Positions 19,661 to 29,499 of a stretch of DNA of 64,000 nt are shown one piece after another. Below the pieces are notes generated by a model that saw nothing but the letters and a program-made list of their open reading frames with translations, did not search any database and was not told the DNA's origin. The translations under genes were made by a program, and so were the position numbers. The stretch spans positions 1-64,000 of the forward strand of contig JAUJNL010000009.1 of NCBI GenBank assembly GCA_030448185.1, in the 5' to 3' direction. The stretch comes from Cytophagales bacterium. GTDB lineage: Bacteria > Bacteroidota > Bacteroidia > Cytophagales > 172606-1. Positions within the stretch are counted from its first letter, which is position 1. Every line of letters begins with the position of its first letter.

Positions 19661-22533
19661 CTATTTCAATATCTGTACCCATCCCTTGATTTTTACTACT
19701 TCGTCTTGGCGGCGCAAACGGATAAATTTAACTTCGGCCAGGTAGTAATATACTCCATTCGATAGCTCCTCTCCACCACTTTCTCCATCGGCACCCAAGC
19801 GGCCATCCCAACGGACATTGATATTACGGTTTGACTCGAATACTTTTTACCCCAGCGGTTTACAATGGTGATATGCACTGACTCCACAAACCGTGGGCAA
19901 GGAACGCTTCAAACAAATCATTTTTTCCATCTGCATTAGGAGTCATTACGTTGGGCAATTCATAGTAAGGACAATTGTCCTTGCAGACCGTATTGCTGGG
20001 CCTACTTTCATTACCGCTGCGATCCACTGCCGTTACGTAATAGCAACCCGCAAATGAAGGCAGATTTTTATGAATATAGTTCATGGGCGGCATGGGTTGT
20101 GGACTTACAATGCTGTCAATCAAGACAAACGTTTCATTTTCACCCTCATACCGGCTATAGTAAATCCGGAATTTGACTACATCCTTATCGCATTTTTGTC
20201 CGCCGACCTGCTCGATAGGTCCAGTCCAGGCGGTTCTGGAAGGTAGTCTCATTACAAAACGCCTTTTGCTTTTCTCTGTCCTGGTCGCCACCTTCCCATT
20301 TGCTGCAATCCAAAGGATCAATGGCCAGCACCGGAGGGCAAGGCTTCAGGGTATCCAGCGGCGTTGAGCAGGCAAACTGCGAGAAGTTCTGTAGGGGAGA
20401 AGGTATCTTAGGTTCATTATAAGTACCAAAAGTCTCTATCTTGTAACAGTACACCGAATCCTGTTCTAAGCCTAGGCCTCCATTATTATCCGTGAAGCGG
20501 AAGGTACCCGTTGCGCCTACTCTTACATCGGCCAGGAACTCCCGCTGGTTATCGTCATTATTGCTGATCCGGTAGAGTTTATGCGTCTGGTTTGTGTTGT
20601 CCCAGGGCACATTGGCCTGCCAGGTCAGTTCGATGGCTTTGGGGCGAGGTGTTACCGTTAATCGTACACTCGAAGCGGTCTGCGAGGAATCCTTGAAGGC
20701 AAATTGATTACCCGTATAGAACAACAGTACATAGTTATACCCGTTAGCTACCGTGTTCAGATTAGTATCCGTAAAAGTAGTGTCAGTTGTAAAGCCTCTA
20801 TTATCAGTTTGTACTACTTTAATAGGGGTGCCGAAGTTCCGGCTGTTCAGGCCAGTTGCCCGGTACAATTCGTACTTGTAGGGACCAGGAAAGCCGTACG
20901 GTCGATTTCCAGCGGCTGCATCCATTCTACTCTGATCTGTCCGGCTCTTTCATCCGTTTTCTCTACGGATACTTTCGTAATCATAGGTGTTTCCAGCAGC
21001 AGACGGGCACAAACGGCATCGGAAGGGCGCTTTCCCCGCGAGCCGGAGGGGCAAACACGGCTCCAACACGGTAGCTGTACTGAATGCCGGTCTTCAGTCC
21101 TTTACCCTTATTGTCATCTCTGAAAGAAAACGCTTTAGCTGATACCCGTCCTACTTCCTCATACCCGGCGGGAGTGCGGTGTTACAAGGAGCAATGGTAT
21201 CCTGCGTACACACACACCTTACGCCAGATAATGATCTCGGAAGCATTAGGGCAGGTGTACGGGTCCCAGGTCAGAAGCATAGATTTACCCGATGGAGTAG
21301 CCTTCAACCCGGTTATCTTAGGCCCCACCACCCGGATGCGCCAGGTTTTAGTATCCGTGAGGCGGTCTTCCTTCCGTAAAGGAGGAGTAGGATCGTCCTC
21401 CGCCCGGAATACCACATCATAAGGCTGAGCCCGTACATGCTGGCAATCCGTCCTCCAGTTAAAAGTGCTGACGGCTGGCGAACTCCGATAAGCCGGATTG
21501 GCAAAGTTGGCAAACGGCGTTAGGGTAGCCCCCGGCTGATTCGGAAAAATGGCTCTGTCGGTAGAAAAAATGGCGCTTTCCGAGCCAATGCTGACTGGGT
21601 GCCGGTCAGGGTCCGTAGCCCTTATTTGTTTGGTGAGTACTGTTCCCGCAACCACACAGGTATCAGGTGGAACCTCCAGCTCCGGACGCTTATTCTTATT
21701 CTCCCGCACCACAATCTGCATATCCCGGCGTGCCTCGCCTACTAACGTGTAACCATTTATGCCTTTCCGCCATTCTTCCACCACGAACGCAACGTTGTAC
21801 AAACCGTAGTCTCGCGCGGGGATTTCTTGCCTCCCGGCGAGTCCCAGCAAAAGATCACCCGTCAGCGGGTTCATAGTGAATGTAGCCTCTCCCGTTCCGT
21901 TTTCGGGAGTGCCTGGTGGAGGACCTACTTTGTTAGGGGGCTGATAACCATCTACGGGAGTGGATCTCCTTTGAAAGGAACCACCAGGCGGTAAGCCAGA
22001 CTATCCCCATCGGAATCGAAAGCAGCCGGATTATGGCAAAATCGCTGCCCTACCGTAGCCAGGTCAACTGGGGATTCCGAAATACCACCGAGTTATTAAG
22101 CCCCCGTGAAGGATTCGTTGAGAAAGAAGTTTCGATATGAAAGGCCGTTTGCACCGACTGGATCATATTCAATACCCCATCATTCCGGTTCTGCTCGGTA
22201 AAGCTTACTATATAGTCTCCCGGAGTGTTGTATACGTGGGGAAAAGTATATACCAATCTTTCAATATCATTAGCTATTTCCTTTCCAATATCATTTCTTT
22301 TGCCTACATCCACTGTAGCGGTAGTACCATCCCCAAAGTCAAGCGTGGCATTCTGCTGATCCACCCCTTTCTTATCCCGGTACAGGATCAACGTAAAGAT
22401 ATAAGTCTTGCCAGTTGGGTCTTTAGGATCTCTCTCCACAGTAATCTCCCGGCCCGGAGGTGGGTGGCGTAAGCTTCGTTCGTAAAAAGCACAAAAAAGC
22501 GGCCAGTATAAGGAAGTAAAAAGCTAAACGCAT
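19661..22533 (-). CDS. Large secreted protein with type B (gliding-motility) sorting domain, many frameshifts
   Basis: At least five track ORFs are pieces of one protein of about 955 residues. From ATG 22533 it reads MRLAFYFLILAAFLCF (signal) then, after frame corrections, ATHLRAGEITVERD, an opening common in Bacteroidota gliding-motility-associated proteins, then a PKD-like LDFGDGTTATV. The middle has fibronectin III-like repeats (KATPSGKSMLLTWDPYTCPNA, KAIELTWQANVPWD). The end is the type B sorting domain: YYELPNVMTPNADGKNDLFEAF, VESVHITIVNRWGKK, VYYYLAEV and KIKGWVQIL before a TAG at 19661-19663. The C-terminal domain should direct export by the type IX system and surface attachment. I count at least nine frame changes, most at homopolymers, spread along the gene. 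Whether it is intact in the organism cannot be settled here. Confidence 0.75.
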
Positions 22534-22771
22534 ACGAAGAATTTAGATTGAATAAGCTGCTTTATATAACGAAAGATACGAGATAAAATAGTATTTGTAA
22601 CAGAGATTTAACTGCTACTTTATAATTAGGTTTTTGCAACAAGGGATAGTTTGTGAGCTCTCTTCACCCGGCAGCAAAACCGGACGTAAGTTTTATTCCC
22701 ATTTTTACTATAATGGTAACCGCCGCCAGGTAATATTCCTGCCGCTATGGTACCTTTTATATAGGGCAAGT
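22534..22771. promoter_or_regulatory. Upstream region of the type B protein gene
   Basis: AT-rich sequence expected to hold the promoter of the minus-strand gene at 22533. The 61-codon minus-strand ORF here (22626-22811) has no recognisable features. Confidence 0.3.
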
Positions 22772-22858
22772 GTTCATCCGCATTTATAATGCGGATGGGA
22801 GAACGGGGCATTTAAAATGCTCTTTTTTCCTGGTTCCGCATTATAAATGCGGAACAAC
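22772..22858. repeat. Triple-palindrome repeat, copy 1
   Basis: Three palindromes in a row: CATCCGCATTTATAATGCGG, GGCATTTAAAATGC, and TTCCGCATTATAAATGCGGA. The first and third are also inverted copies of each other. A second copy is at 33191-33277. Confidence 0.8.
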
Positions 22859-22885
22859 TATGACGACTATGCTGATTGCGAATCA

Positions 22886-22939
22886 AAAACACGGCCCGGA
22901 CAAGAAGCACTATACACTTCTTTTCCGGGCCGTGTTTTC
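22886..22939 (-). terminator. Terminator after def
   Basis: AAACACGGCCCGG and CCGGGCCGTGTTT form a 13-base stem, with an inner AAGAAG/CTTCTT pair; on the minus strand it ends in TTTTT. Confidence 0.78.
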
Positions 22940-23011
22940 GAAAAGAGGAAACTTTTTCTTTTTACCGGATGCTGGCCCGCTTGTTGGTCAGAGTGAAAGC
23001 GCATCCGGTAA

Positions 23012-23539
23012 TCAGCTCTTTACGTCGCCTTTGCTGATACCCGTCAGTCGGCTTTTGAGCAGCCGTTTTTTTCATGGCCGACAGGTGATCTACAAACAGA
23101 ACACCCTCAATATGGTCATATTCGTGCTGGATAATACGGGCTATAATGCCATCAAAGTCTTCGGTGTACTCATTCCACTCCGGGTCGAAGTAGTGCACCT
23201 TGATCCAGGCAGGGCGCAATACCTCAGCTCTCACCCCCGGAATACTCAGACAACCTTCCTCAAAGCCCCACTCTTCACCGGTTTCTTCCAGAATAGTTGG
23301 GTTTATAAAGGCTTTTTTACTCCCTGTGGGTTTTCCTCATTCTCATCCATCGGTTTACTATCTATCACAAACAGCCGGATGGACTGTCCGATCTGAGGCG
23401 CTGCCAACCCAACGCCGCTTGCTGTATACATCGTCTCAAACATATCTTCGACGAGTTGCTTTACATCCGTTCCTTTTTCAATAGCTAAAGCCCGCTTTTT
23501 CAGTACCGGGTCGCCATAAGCTACAATTGGGTAAATCAT
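23012..23539 (-). CDS. def: Peptide deformylase, with two frameshifts
   Basis: Def removes the formyl group from new N-termini. The 5' ORF carries [17 protein letters not shown] and motif 1 [12 protein letters not shown]. The 3' ORF carries motif 2 [13 protein letters not shown] and motif 3 [19 protein letters not shown] (HExxH metal site). Adding one base to the six-T run at 23313-23318 joins [25 protein letters not shown]. Removing one base from the seven-T run near 23073-23079 restores [19 protein letters not shown] with a stop at 23012-23014, about 175 residues. Essential gene; both lesions are at homopolymers. Confidence 0.93.
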
Positions 23540-23579
23540 GTATGGTAGGTAAAGGAGTTAAAAGTTAAGAGAGAATAGT

Positions 23580-23712
23580 TAGTGATGGTAAATGATGAAT
23601 GCTAATGGGCTTTTGCTTTAATGGTTAAATTGTTATATGGCTATATTGTTAGACTCCTACTTTGAACCTTATCCTACTGTTTAACAATTGGGCAATTAAA
23701 CCATCCAACCAT
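23580..23712. repeat. Intergenic repeat with AACAATT arms, copy 2
   Basis: Holds TGTTAGACTCCTACTTTGAA (23647 on), the inverse of the core at 18081-18106, between short TTAAATTGTT and AACAATT arms. It fills the def-ruvX gap. Confidence 0.7.
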
Positions 23713-24147
23713 TCAGCATTCAGAACTTATCACTACCCGCGGGGAGGCCATGAAGGATTGCAGAATGATAACCGCACTGATTTTATCTACGTTCCCCTTC
23801 TGCCGCCGGTCTCTTTTTTTCATGCCGCCGGTAATCATGGCTTGCAGGGCCATTTGTGAGGTAAATCGTTCATCCACGCGGTGTACAGGTACCTCCGGAA
23901 ACTGCTTTTGCAAACTCCGGGTAAAGGCTTCTACCTGGGGTGCAATGGCCGAAGGCGTACCATCCAGCTGCTTGGGCAAGCCGATCACAAACGCTTCTAC
24001 TGCTTCCTGCTCAGCGTATTTTTTCAGGTACCCTAGTACTTCATGAGACCGGACGGTATCCAGGCCGGTAGCAATAATTTTAAGCGGATCAGTTACAGCC
24101 AGGCCTGTCCGTTTCGTTCCGTAATCGATGGCTATAATCCTGCCCAT
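23713..24147 (-). CDS. ruvX: Putative pre-16S rRNA nuclease / Holliday junction resolvase RuvX (YqgF)
   Basis: The 144-residue protein begins MGRIIAIDYGTKRTGLAVTD, the YqgF RNase H-like signature with the first acidic residue, followed by FVIGLPKQLDGT, VHRVDERFTSQMA and DKISAVIILQSFM. YqgF takes part in 16S rRNA 5' maturation and has been described as a resolvase. I start at ATG 24147, since the 21 upstream codons of the track ORF look non-coding. It is followed 173 bases on by def in the same direction. Confidence 0.93.
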   Translation of the reverse strand: MGRIIAIDYGTKRTGLAVTDPLKIIATGLDTVRSHEVLGYLKKYAEQEAVEAFVIGLPKQLDGTPSAIAPQVEAFTRSLQKQFPEVPVHRVDERFTSQMALQAMITGGMKKRDRRQKGNVDKISAVIILQSFMASPRVVISSEC

Positions 24148-24313
24148 AGTTTTTACTGTTTCCGGTTGATAGTTTCCTGTTTTTAGTTTAGGGTTTACAG
24201 TCATGCCCAAACGTCGGACAAAATCTACCGGGGATGTATTCCGCAGGTATTAAATTGATAGCCAGAAACTAAAAACCAACAACCGGAAAGAAGAAACTGT
24301 AAACCGGCAACCC

Positions 24314-25054
24314 TTAATTCAGTTTTGCGGCCTGGCTTAATATTCCTTTTACTTCCCGCTCCAGCCGTAGCGCCTTAGGGAAAAGTACTTCATTTTCTAT
24401 CCGGGCATGCACCTGCAGTTCACGCTCAAAAGCCTGCAACTCCAGTAAAATTACTTTTAAATGCTGACTGGCCGAAGGCGTACAGGCATAATCATTGGTA
24501 ATCGTCCGCAACCCCTGCATTTCATCATCATGCGTATCGTGCTCCATGGCAAATCGCTGTACGGAGTGCTTTTCCATCCCAAAGTATAATTGCCCCTGAT
24601 TAACCCGTTTATACTTAGCCTGCTGCAGCAAGGCTATATACCGGAAGAAAGTGTCTTCTTCTTCATGAATATGACCAATGAAGTCCTCCACAAATAAGGG
24701 AAATACAATTTGCAGATCGCGGGCCAGAGGGGTACTGACCACATCCAGTTTTTCAATCAGCCGGACCACGTAAGGCAACTTACGGCGCACAAACAGGTAG
24801 TGGGTATGCTTCAGGTACTCGATGATAAGGTCTATAGGCAGATCATCCAGTGGAATCTGATTGTCCGTATTGATTCCGCCTACTGCCTCAAGGCTTTGGA
24901 CTACTTGCCTGACGTTGAGCCCTTTCTGAACACAAACCTGTTCCAGCGTATTTCCGGAGTACTCATAAAATTGAATACCCAGGTAGTAGAGCACGTAGGC
25001 ATACACGTAGTTCTCTTCAATAAGGTCCGTAATTTTCCGGCGAGTAATTTCCAC
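24314..25054 (-). CDS. Hemerythrin-domain protein related to RIC/ScdA iron-sulfur repair proteins
   Basis: The N-terminal 70 residues (EITRRKITDLIEENYVYAYVLYYLGIQFYEY..TLEQVCVQKGL) match the layout of the ScdA_N/DUF542 domain, but the usual Cys-Cys motif after the 'GI-F' position is replaced by YEYSG. The rest is a hemerythrin-like four-helix bundle with iron-type ligands in GHIHEEEDTFF, MEHDTHDDEM and VHARIENEVLFPKA. Di-iron proteins of this kind repair Fe-S clusters or sense oxygen or NO. I prefer the GTG start at 25054 because the extension to ATG 25147 resembles the AT-rich intergenic repeats. The lost Cys pair suggests a role other than classical Fe-S repair. Confidence 0.75.
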   Translation of the reverse strand: MEITRRKITDLIEENYVYAYVLYYLGIQFYEYSGNTLEQVCVQKGLNVRQVVQSLEAVGGINTDNQIPLDDLPIDLIIEYLKHTHYLFVRRKLPYVVRLIEKLDVVSTPLARDLQIVFPLFVEDFIGHIHEEEDTFFRYIALLQQAKYKRVNQGQLYFGMEKHSVQRFAMEHDTHDDEMQGLRTITNDYACTPSASQHLKVILLELQAFERELQVHARIENEVLFPKALRLEREVKGILSQAAKLN

Positions 25055-25147
25055 TGGTATACAACGTTTAAGTAGTAATGCTAAATTGAAAATGTTAAAG
25101 GTTGAATAAAAGTGAAGCTTAGCCGTCTCCCGTGCATTGCTGCCCAA

Positions 25148-25590
25148 TTACTTTTAGCACGCAACAATTAATTTAAAACTTACCATTCCCGGCTTGTATT
25201 CTTACAAAAATAAATATTTTACCAATATAAATCCATGCTGGTAATTACCGCGTTAAGTCCATCTAAAGCGGGAACTGTTTCTTTACCGGCTATTGTTTAA
25301 AATAAGCTATTAAAGTATATTTAAATTCCGTTCCTCCGATATAATAGAAAATTTTATTCTGGATATCTTAAATTGGTTGTGGGTTCAGGGTTTACTATAT
25401 AATTCGGTGTTTTTTTCTGTCATGTGGTAAAGATCTTCTCCGTAAAAACGAAGCAGGTTCCATCCGGAGAATATTTTTTCGAAAATGACGAAAGCCAGGA
25501 AAAGAATACCGTAAAACGCTAACCCTCTCCCCGGCAATAAGGTTTATCCGGGTGCTGTGAGTTATAAACGTCTAAATAAATTTTTATTCT
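25148..25590. promoter_or_regulatory. Divergent intergenic region upstream of the S41 protease
   Basis: About 440 to 530 AT-rich bases with no convincing ORF. It should carry promoters for both flanking genes. I see a TTCTCCG...CGGAGAA hairpin near 25435-25470 and a CCCGG...CCGGG hairpin at about 25530-25552, about 40 bases before the GTG start; neither matches a known riboswitch to my eye. Confidence 0.35.
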
Positions 25591-27255
25591 GTGAGTCCGA
25601 TTGACAATTCCAAATTCTACGTCCGCCTGCCTTTATTACTGGGCATTGCCTTGGCAGGAGGTATTTTTATCGGTGCTACTATGTTTGGTGGCGGTAGTCC
25701 TCATTCGGTAGCCAAGGGATACCTGAAATTCAAAGAGATCCTGACGCTGATTGACCGTGATTACGTTGATACGGTCAACACCGAAGACCTGGTGGACTAT
25801 TCTATCGAGAAAATGCTTGAAAAGCTTGATCCGCATACTACCTACATCCCGTCTAAAGACATTCAGATGGCCCGTACCCAGCTGGAAAGCGATTTCGATG
25901 GCATTGGTATTGAGTTCAATATTTTTAAGGATACCGTCTATGTTATAGCACCATTCAATGGCGGTCCGGCCGAAACTGCCGGGCTGCGGGCCGGCGATAA
26001 GATCGTGCAGGTTGATGGCAAGACAATGGTGGGTACCGAGGTAGATAATGGAGCTGTTTTCAATAAGCTACGCGGCCCCCGCGGCTCTAAAGTGGAGGTA
26101 GGAGTAGTCCGGAAAAACTCAAAAGAAATACTCACCTTTACTATTACCCGTAACCGCATTCCGCAGTACTCCGTGGATGCCAGTTATATGATTGATGATA
26201 AAACGGGCTATATCAAGGTAAACCGCTTTGCATCCAATACGTACGAGGAATTCAAGAAGGCCATGGCTCACTTGAAAAAACAAGGGATGCAGCAGCTGAT
26301 GCTTGACCTGAGAGGAAACCCCGGTGGCTACATGGACCGGGCCACCAATATGGTTGACGAACTGATAGCCGGGGATAAACTCATTGTGTATACCGATGGG
26401 AAGGAGTCCCGGTACGATCAGAAAATAAAAGCATTCCAGCCCGGCATTTTTGAGAAAGGTCCCGTAATCGTGCTTCTTGATGAGGGTAGTGCCTCGGCCT
26501 CCGAAATTGTAGCCGGCGCCCTGCAGGATAATGACCGCGCCCTTATCGTAGGCCGCCGTTCTTTCGGCAAGGGTCTGGTACAGGCGCCCATCCCTTTGGA
26601 TGATGGTTCGGAACTGCGGTTGACCATTTCCCGGTATTATACGCCCAGTGGACGTAGTATTCAGAAGCCCTACACGCATGACGGCACGGAGGACTACAGC
26701 AAAGACGTGCTCAAACGGTATGAACACGGCGAATTCTTCAACCAGGATAGCATTAAATTTAACCCTGCGCTGAAGTATTACACCGGCAAACGCCGGGTTG
26801 TGTACGGTGGTGGTGGAATTATGCCTGACTATTTTGTATCGCTGGATACTTCGCACAACTCGAAATACCTCACCGACCTGATCAGCGAAAACGTGATCAG
26901 AGAGTATACGTTCAATTACTGGGCTGAACATAAGAAAGACTTCGAAAAGATGTCCTTTGCCGACTTCCGGCAGAAGTTTACGGTAAGTGATAAGATGCTT
27001 GACGAGATGACCAGTCTGGCAACTAAGTCAGGAGTGAAATTCCGGCAGGCTGAATATGACCGTTCCCGGGAGTTTATCCGTACCCAGATCAAAGCGTATC
27101 TGGCTAGAAGTGTCTGGCAGAGCAGCAAAAGTGGCCTGAATAATGAGTTCTACCAGGTAGCCGCGGAAAAAGATGCTATTTATCAGAAGGCACTTCAGCT
27201 ATTTGGCAAAGCGGCCGAGCTTGAAAGCGGCAAGCTGGCTACCAATAGCAGATAA
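25591..27255 (+). CDS. S41 family C-terminal processing peptidase
   Basis: The 554-residue protein starts at a GTG and has an N-terminal membrane anchor (about residues 12-32), a helical region ending LDPHTTYIP, a PDZ domain (about 85-170, GIGIEFN...GLRAGDKIVQVDG) and the S41 protease core. The catalytic serine lies in DEGSASASEIVAGAL (about residue 300) and the Lys in RRSFGKGLVQ. A C-terminal helical extension of about 150 residues follows. Such periplasmic proteases trim or degrade envelope proteins by their C-termini. Monocistronic, with a terminator. Confidence 0.94.
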   Translation: MSPIDNSKFYVRLPLLLGIALAGGIFIGATMFGGGSPHSVAKGYLKFKEILTLIDRDYVDTVNTEDLVDYSIEKMLEKLDPHTTYIPSKDIQMARTQLESDFDGIGIEFNIFKDTVYVIAPFNGGPAETAGLRAGDKIVQVDGKTMVGTEVDNGAVFNKLRGPRGSKVEVGVVRKNSKEILTFTITRNRIPQYSVDASYMIDDKTGYIKVNRFASNTYEEFKKAMAHLKKQGMQQLMLDLRGNPGGYMDRATNMVDELIAGDKLIVYTDGKESRYDQKIKAFQPGIFEKGPVIVLLDEGSASASEIVAGALQDNDRALIVGRRSFGKGLVQAPIPLDDGSELRLTISRYYTPSGRSIQKPYTHDGTEDYSKDVLKRYEHGEFFNQDSIKFNPALKYYTGKRRVVYGGGGIMPDYFVSLDTSHNSKYLTDLISENVIREYTFNYWAEHKKDFEKMSFADFRQKFTVSDKMLDEMTSLATKSGVKFRQAEYDRSREFIRTQIKAYLARSVWQSSKSGLNNEFYQVAAEKDAIYQKALQLFGKAAELESGKLATNSR

Positions 27256-27278
27256 GGCAGATACGTAATACATTTATA

Positions 27279-27316
27279 ACAAAAGCTGGCTAAATCCGCC
27301 GGCTTTTGTCTATTTA
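27279..27316 (+). terminator. Terminator after the S41 protease
   Basis: ACAAAAGC...GCTTTTGT stem, extended by G-T pairs, with a weak T-rich tail. Confidence 0.6.
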
Positions 27317-27441
27317 TAGTTCTTCTACTTACAAATTGTACAATAAAGAATAGACGTTCTTGGCTTTCCTACTTTCTTTTTTATCTCTTACATTCTTCTG
27401 AGAGGCATGTTACTTTCGTTAGCTTCGCTGATCCCTAAAGG

Positions 27442-27600
27442 GATTGTCATTGCTACAAAGAAAGTAACCAAAGAAAAAATCTAGGCATAAAAACGCTTCC
27501 CCGCTGCTGCCTTACGCTCACCCCGCTTTTGCCAAAACAGGCGAACTCCGCTTCGCTACGGTTCTGCCGGGCCTTTCCGCTCATGGAATTTTTGTTTTTT
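27442..27600. repeat. Long intergenic repeat (CTAGGC...CGCTTCCCCGCT family), copy 1
   Basis: Shares most of about 120 bases with 41879-42060: CTAGGC, CGCTTCCCCGCT, CTCACCCCGCTTTTGCC, GGCGAACTCCGCTTCGCTAC and GCATGGAATTTTT-like ends. It could be misread as a small ORF on either strand; I do not call one. Confidence 0.75.
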
Positions 27601-27618
27601 ATTTTTCATTCTTCTCCC

Positions 27619-27785
27619 CTTACTTTCCCAATTAGCCCTATTACTAGTGTATTAGTGGCAAAATCAGCCTGCCAGTCGGGACGCCAACGGTATACTGCCA
27701 CAATACGGATATCCGGGTCGGTCTGGTAATTTTCGTCAATAATAGGGGTAATACAATAAAGTACTTTACCATGCGGGTAGCAATT
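27619..27785 (-). other. Possible gene remnant
   Basis: One minus-strand frame reads CYPHGKVLYCITPIIDE and DIRIVAVYRWRPDWQADF without a stop for about 55 codons, which looks like protein sequence, but it has no start and runs into the repeat. I cannot name a family. The rest of the 27.3-27.86 kb gap shows nothing else. Confidence 0.25.
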
Positions 27786-27859
27786 AATCAGGTACCTGAG
27801 TCAGCGCATCAATTTCTATAAACTTTTAAACTATTAATGTATGAATGGAAATCGGACGC

Positions 27860-29314
27860 CTACACCATTCCAAGCCACTTCCTAAAATTCTCATTCTCCT
27901 CCCCCAAAACAATCCGAATGGCGATATTACCAGGGTTTTCGGGTAGGGGTGCTGCTTCCAGTCGGCAACCAATATAGGCTAAAGCTTCTGCCAAGCGTTC
28001 CTGCATGGGGACTATACCGGTGATACATTCGTCAAAATAATTCTGTAAGGACTTTCCAGCCACTTCTTCGGCAAGCTGCACGTAATCTTCGTGGGAATAT
28101 CCAATACCCCGCTTGCCGAAGCGTTCCCACAGGAGCTGTACAATGTTGTCCAGTGATCGTTGGTTTCTGGTTTCTTTTCTGATTTCCATATCTAAAATCA
28201 GGGCGGCAAGGGCGCCTTTGTGATAGATGGATACCTTCCGTCCTGGTACGCCGGAGGTATAGCCGTCCAGCCAGAGATCGAAAGACGATTGGGTAAGCGA
28301 AAGAGCAGCCGTATTGCTTAGCATAAAATGCCGGTTAAAGGTCCGGGTCAGCTCTGCCAGAAATTGTTCCGGGGTGAAAAAGCCCGAACGGGCCAAGAAC
28401 AAGTCGCCGTAATACGTAGTAAGTCCCTCAGCCACGTAACCCGTCGGGAAATAGTTTTCACGAGTAAAATCGTAGGGCAGCAACTCCGCCGGACGGATTC
28501 GGATCACGTTCCAGACGTGGAACAGCTCATGCGATGCCAGCCCGATTAGTTCGGGATAAAGTTCGGCAGGTATCTTTTCGGTAGGGCCTAAGGTTATTAC
28601 CGTAGAGTTCCAGTGTTCTACGCCGTGGTAATGCTGGAAAGGCAGCGCCTGCAACAGGAAATGGTACTCCGGGTCGGGGAAGCCACCCATCATATTGATC
28701 TGTACCTGCGTAAAATTCCGGAAGTCATTCACCACTTTTTCCCAATCCAAAGCCGCTTGGCCCTGAATCCAGATGTGAAAAGTGGAATGGCTTACCTGAT
28801 AGAACTGATGCCTGAGAGAAGCACTTGAAAATAACGGACTATCAATCAAGCGGTAATAATTAACCGCCCTAAGCACGTGTGGTTCAGGTTGCGGTAATCC
28901 GCAGGCGATCTGATAATCACTGGGCAGCTTCAACACTACCTCACAGGCCTCTTCCAGGTACCCTTCGGCGTATAGGAGGCAATTAATGAAGTTGATATAT
29001 ACCTGGCTCTCATCCACCCAGGAGCCTCCCGCATCCATTTGCCGGGCATAATATCCGTAACGGACCTTTACTTCTGAGGCACCATTCAGATGTACCCGCC
29101 AGCGGTCTTTGGTAATTTTCTCAAAAGCAAGGGAATTGCACTTCTGCCCGAAACTTTCCAAATGGAGCAGGTTCTTCGCGAAATTAGCCAGTTGATACCG
29201 GCCTGGCCGCGAGGCTGGCATTTGCAGTTCGAGAGTCGGAGTATCAATATTTTTGACGGTTAATTCAATGTGCAATATTCCCTTAGCTGGTTCGGGAGTA
29301 ATGGTATAATGCAT
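27860..29314 (-). CDS. M61 family metallopeptidase, short form
   Basis: The 484-residue protein begins with the beta-sandwich M61 N-domain (MHYTITPEPAKGILHIELTVKN...LELQMPASRPGRYQLANFAKN) and continues into the catalytic domain with the zinc motif GLASHELFHVWNVIRIRP (HExxH, about residue 265), the downstream AEGLTTYYGDL (third ligand Glu) and YHKGALAALILD. Usual M61 proteins of this phylum carry a C-terminal PDZ domain and are near 580-620 residues; here the protein ends just where PDZ would begin (GNIAIRIVLGEEN). It may be a truncated or PDZ-less paralogue. No signal peptide is visible, so it is probably cytoplasmic. Confidence 0.85.
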   Translation of the reverse strand: MHYTITPEPAKGILHIELTVKNIDTPTLELQMPASRPGRYQLANFAKNLLHLESFGQKCNSLAFEKITKDRWRVHLNGASEVKVRYGYYARQMDAGGSWVDESQVYINFINCLLYAEGYLEEACEVVLKLPSDYQIACGLPQPEPHVLRAVNYYRLIDSPLFSSASLRHQFYQVSHSTFHIWIQGQAALDWEKVVNDFRNFTQVQINMMGGFPDPEYHFLLQALPFQHYHGVEHWNSTVITLGPTEKIPAELYPELIGLASHELFHVWNVIRIRPAELLPYDFTRENYFPTGYVAEGLTTYYGDLFLARSGFFTPEQFLAELTRTFNRHFMLSNTAALSLTQSSFDLWLDGYTSGVPGRKVSIYHKGALAALILDMEIRKETRNQRSLDNIVQLLWERFGKRGIGYSHEDYVQLAEEVAGKSLQNYFDECITGIVPMQERLAEALAYIGCRLEAAPLPENPGNIAIRIVLGEENENFRKWLGMV

Positions 29315-29424
29315 TGTGTAATGGTAGATTAGTCATTGGCCAATGGTCAGTAGTCACCTTCCTTTGACATTTGATATTAGCTTCGCTGAGAATAGTTCCT
29401 TGTTCGATATTCGAAATTAGTTCT

Positions 29425-29494
29425 GGGTCAATGGTCAGTAGTCATTGGTAAAAGGGCACTAAGGTCAACACTAATGACTACTGACCATTGACCC
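29425..29494. repeat. 22-base inverted repeat downstream of nuoD
   Basis: GGGTCAATGGTCAGTAGTCA (29425 on) is mirrored at 29473-29494 with a 26-base loop. A shorter relative (CCAATGGTCAGTAGTCA) lies at 29338. It could stop transcription from nuoD. Confidence 0.75.
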
Positions 29495-29499
29495 AATGA

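Noticed and set aside
25148-25590. Riboswitch upstream of the S41 protease
   Set aside because: Only small isolated hairpins are visible and no known aptamer consensus.
26119-26931. 270-codon ORF opposite the S41 protease
   Set aside because: Shadow of a gene with clear motifs on the plus strand.
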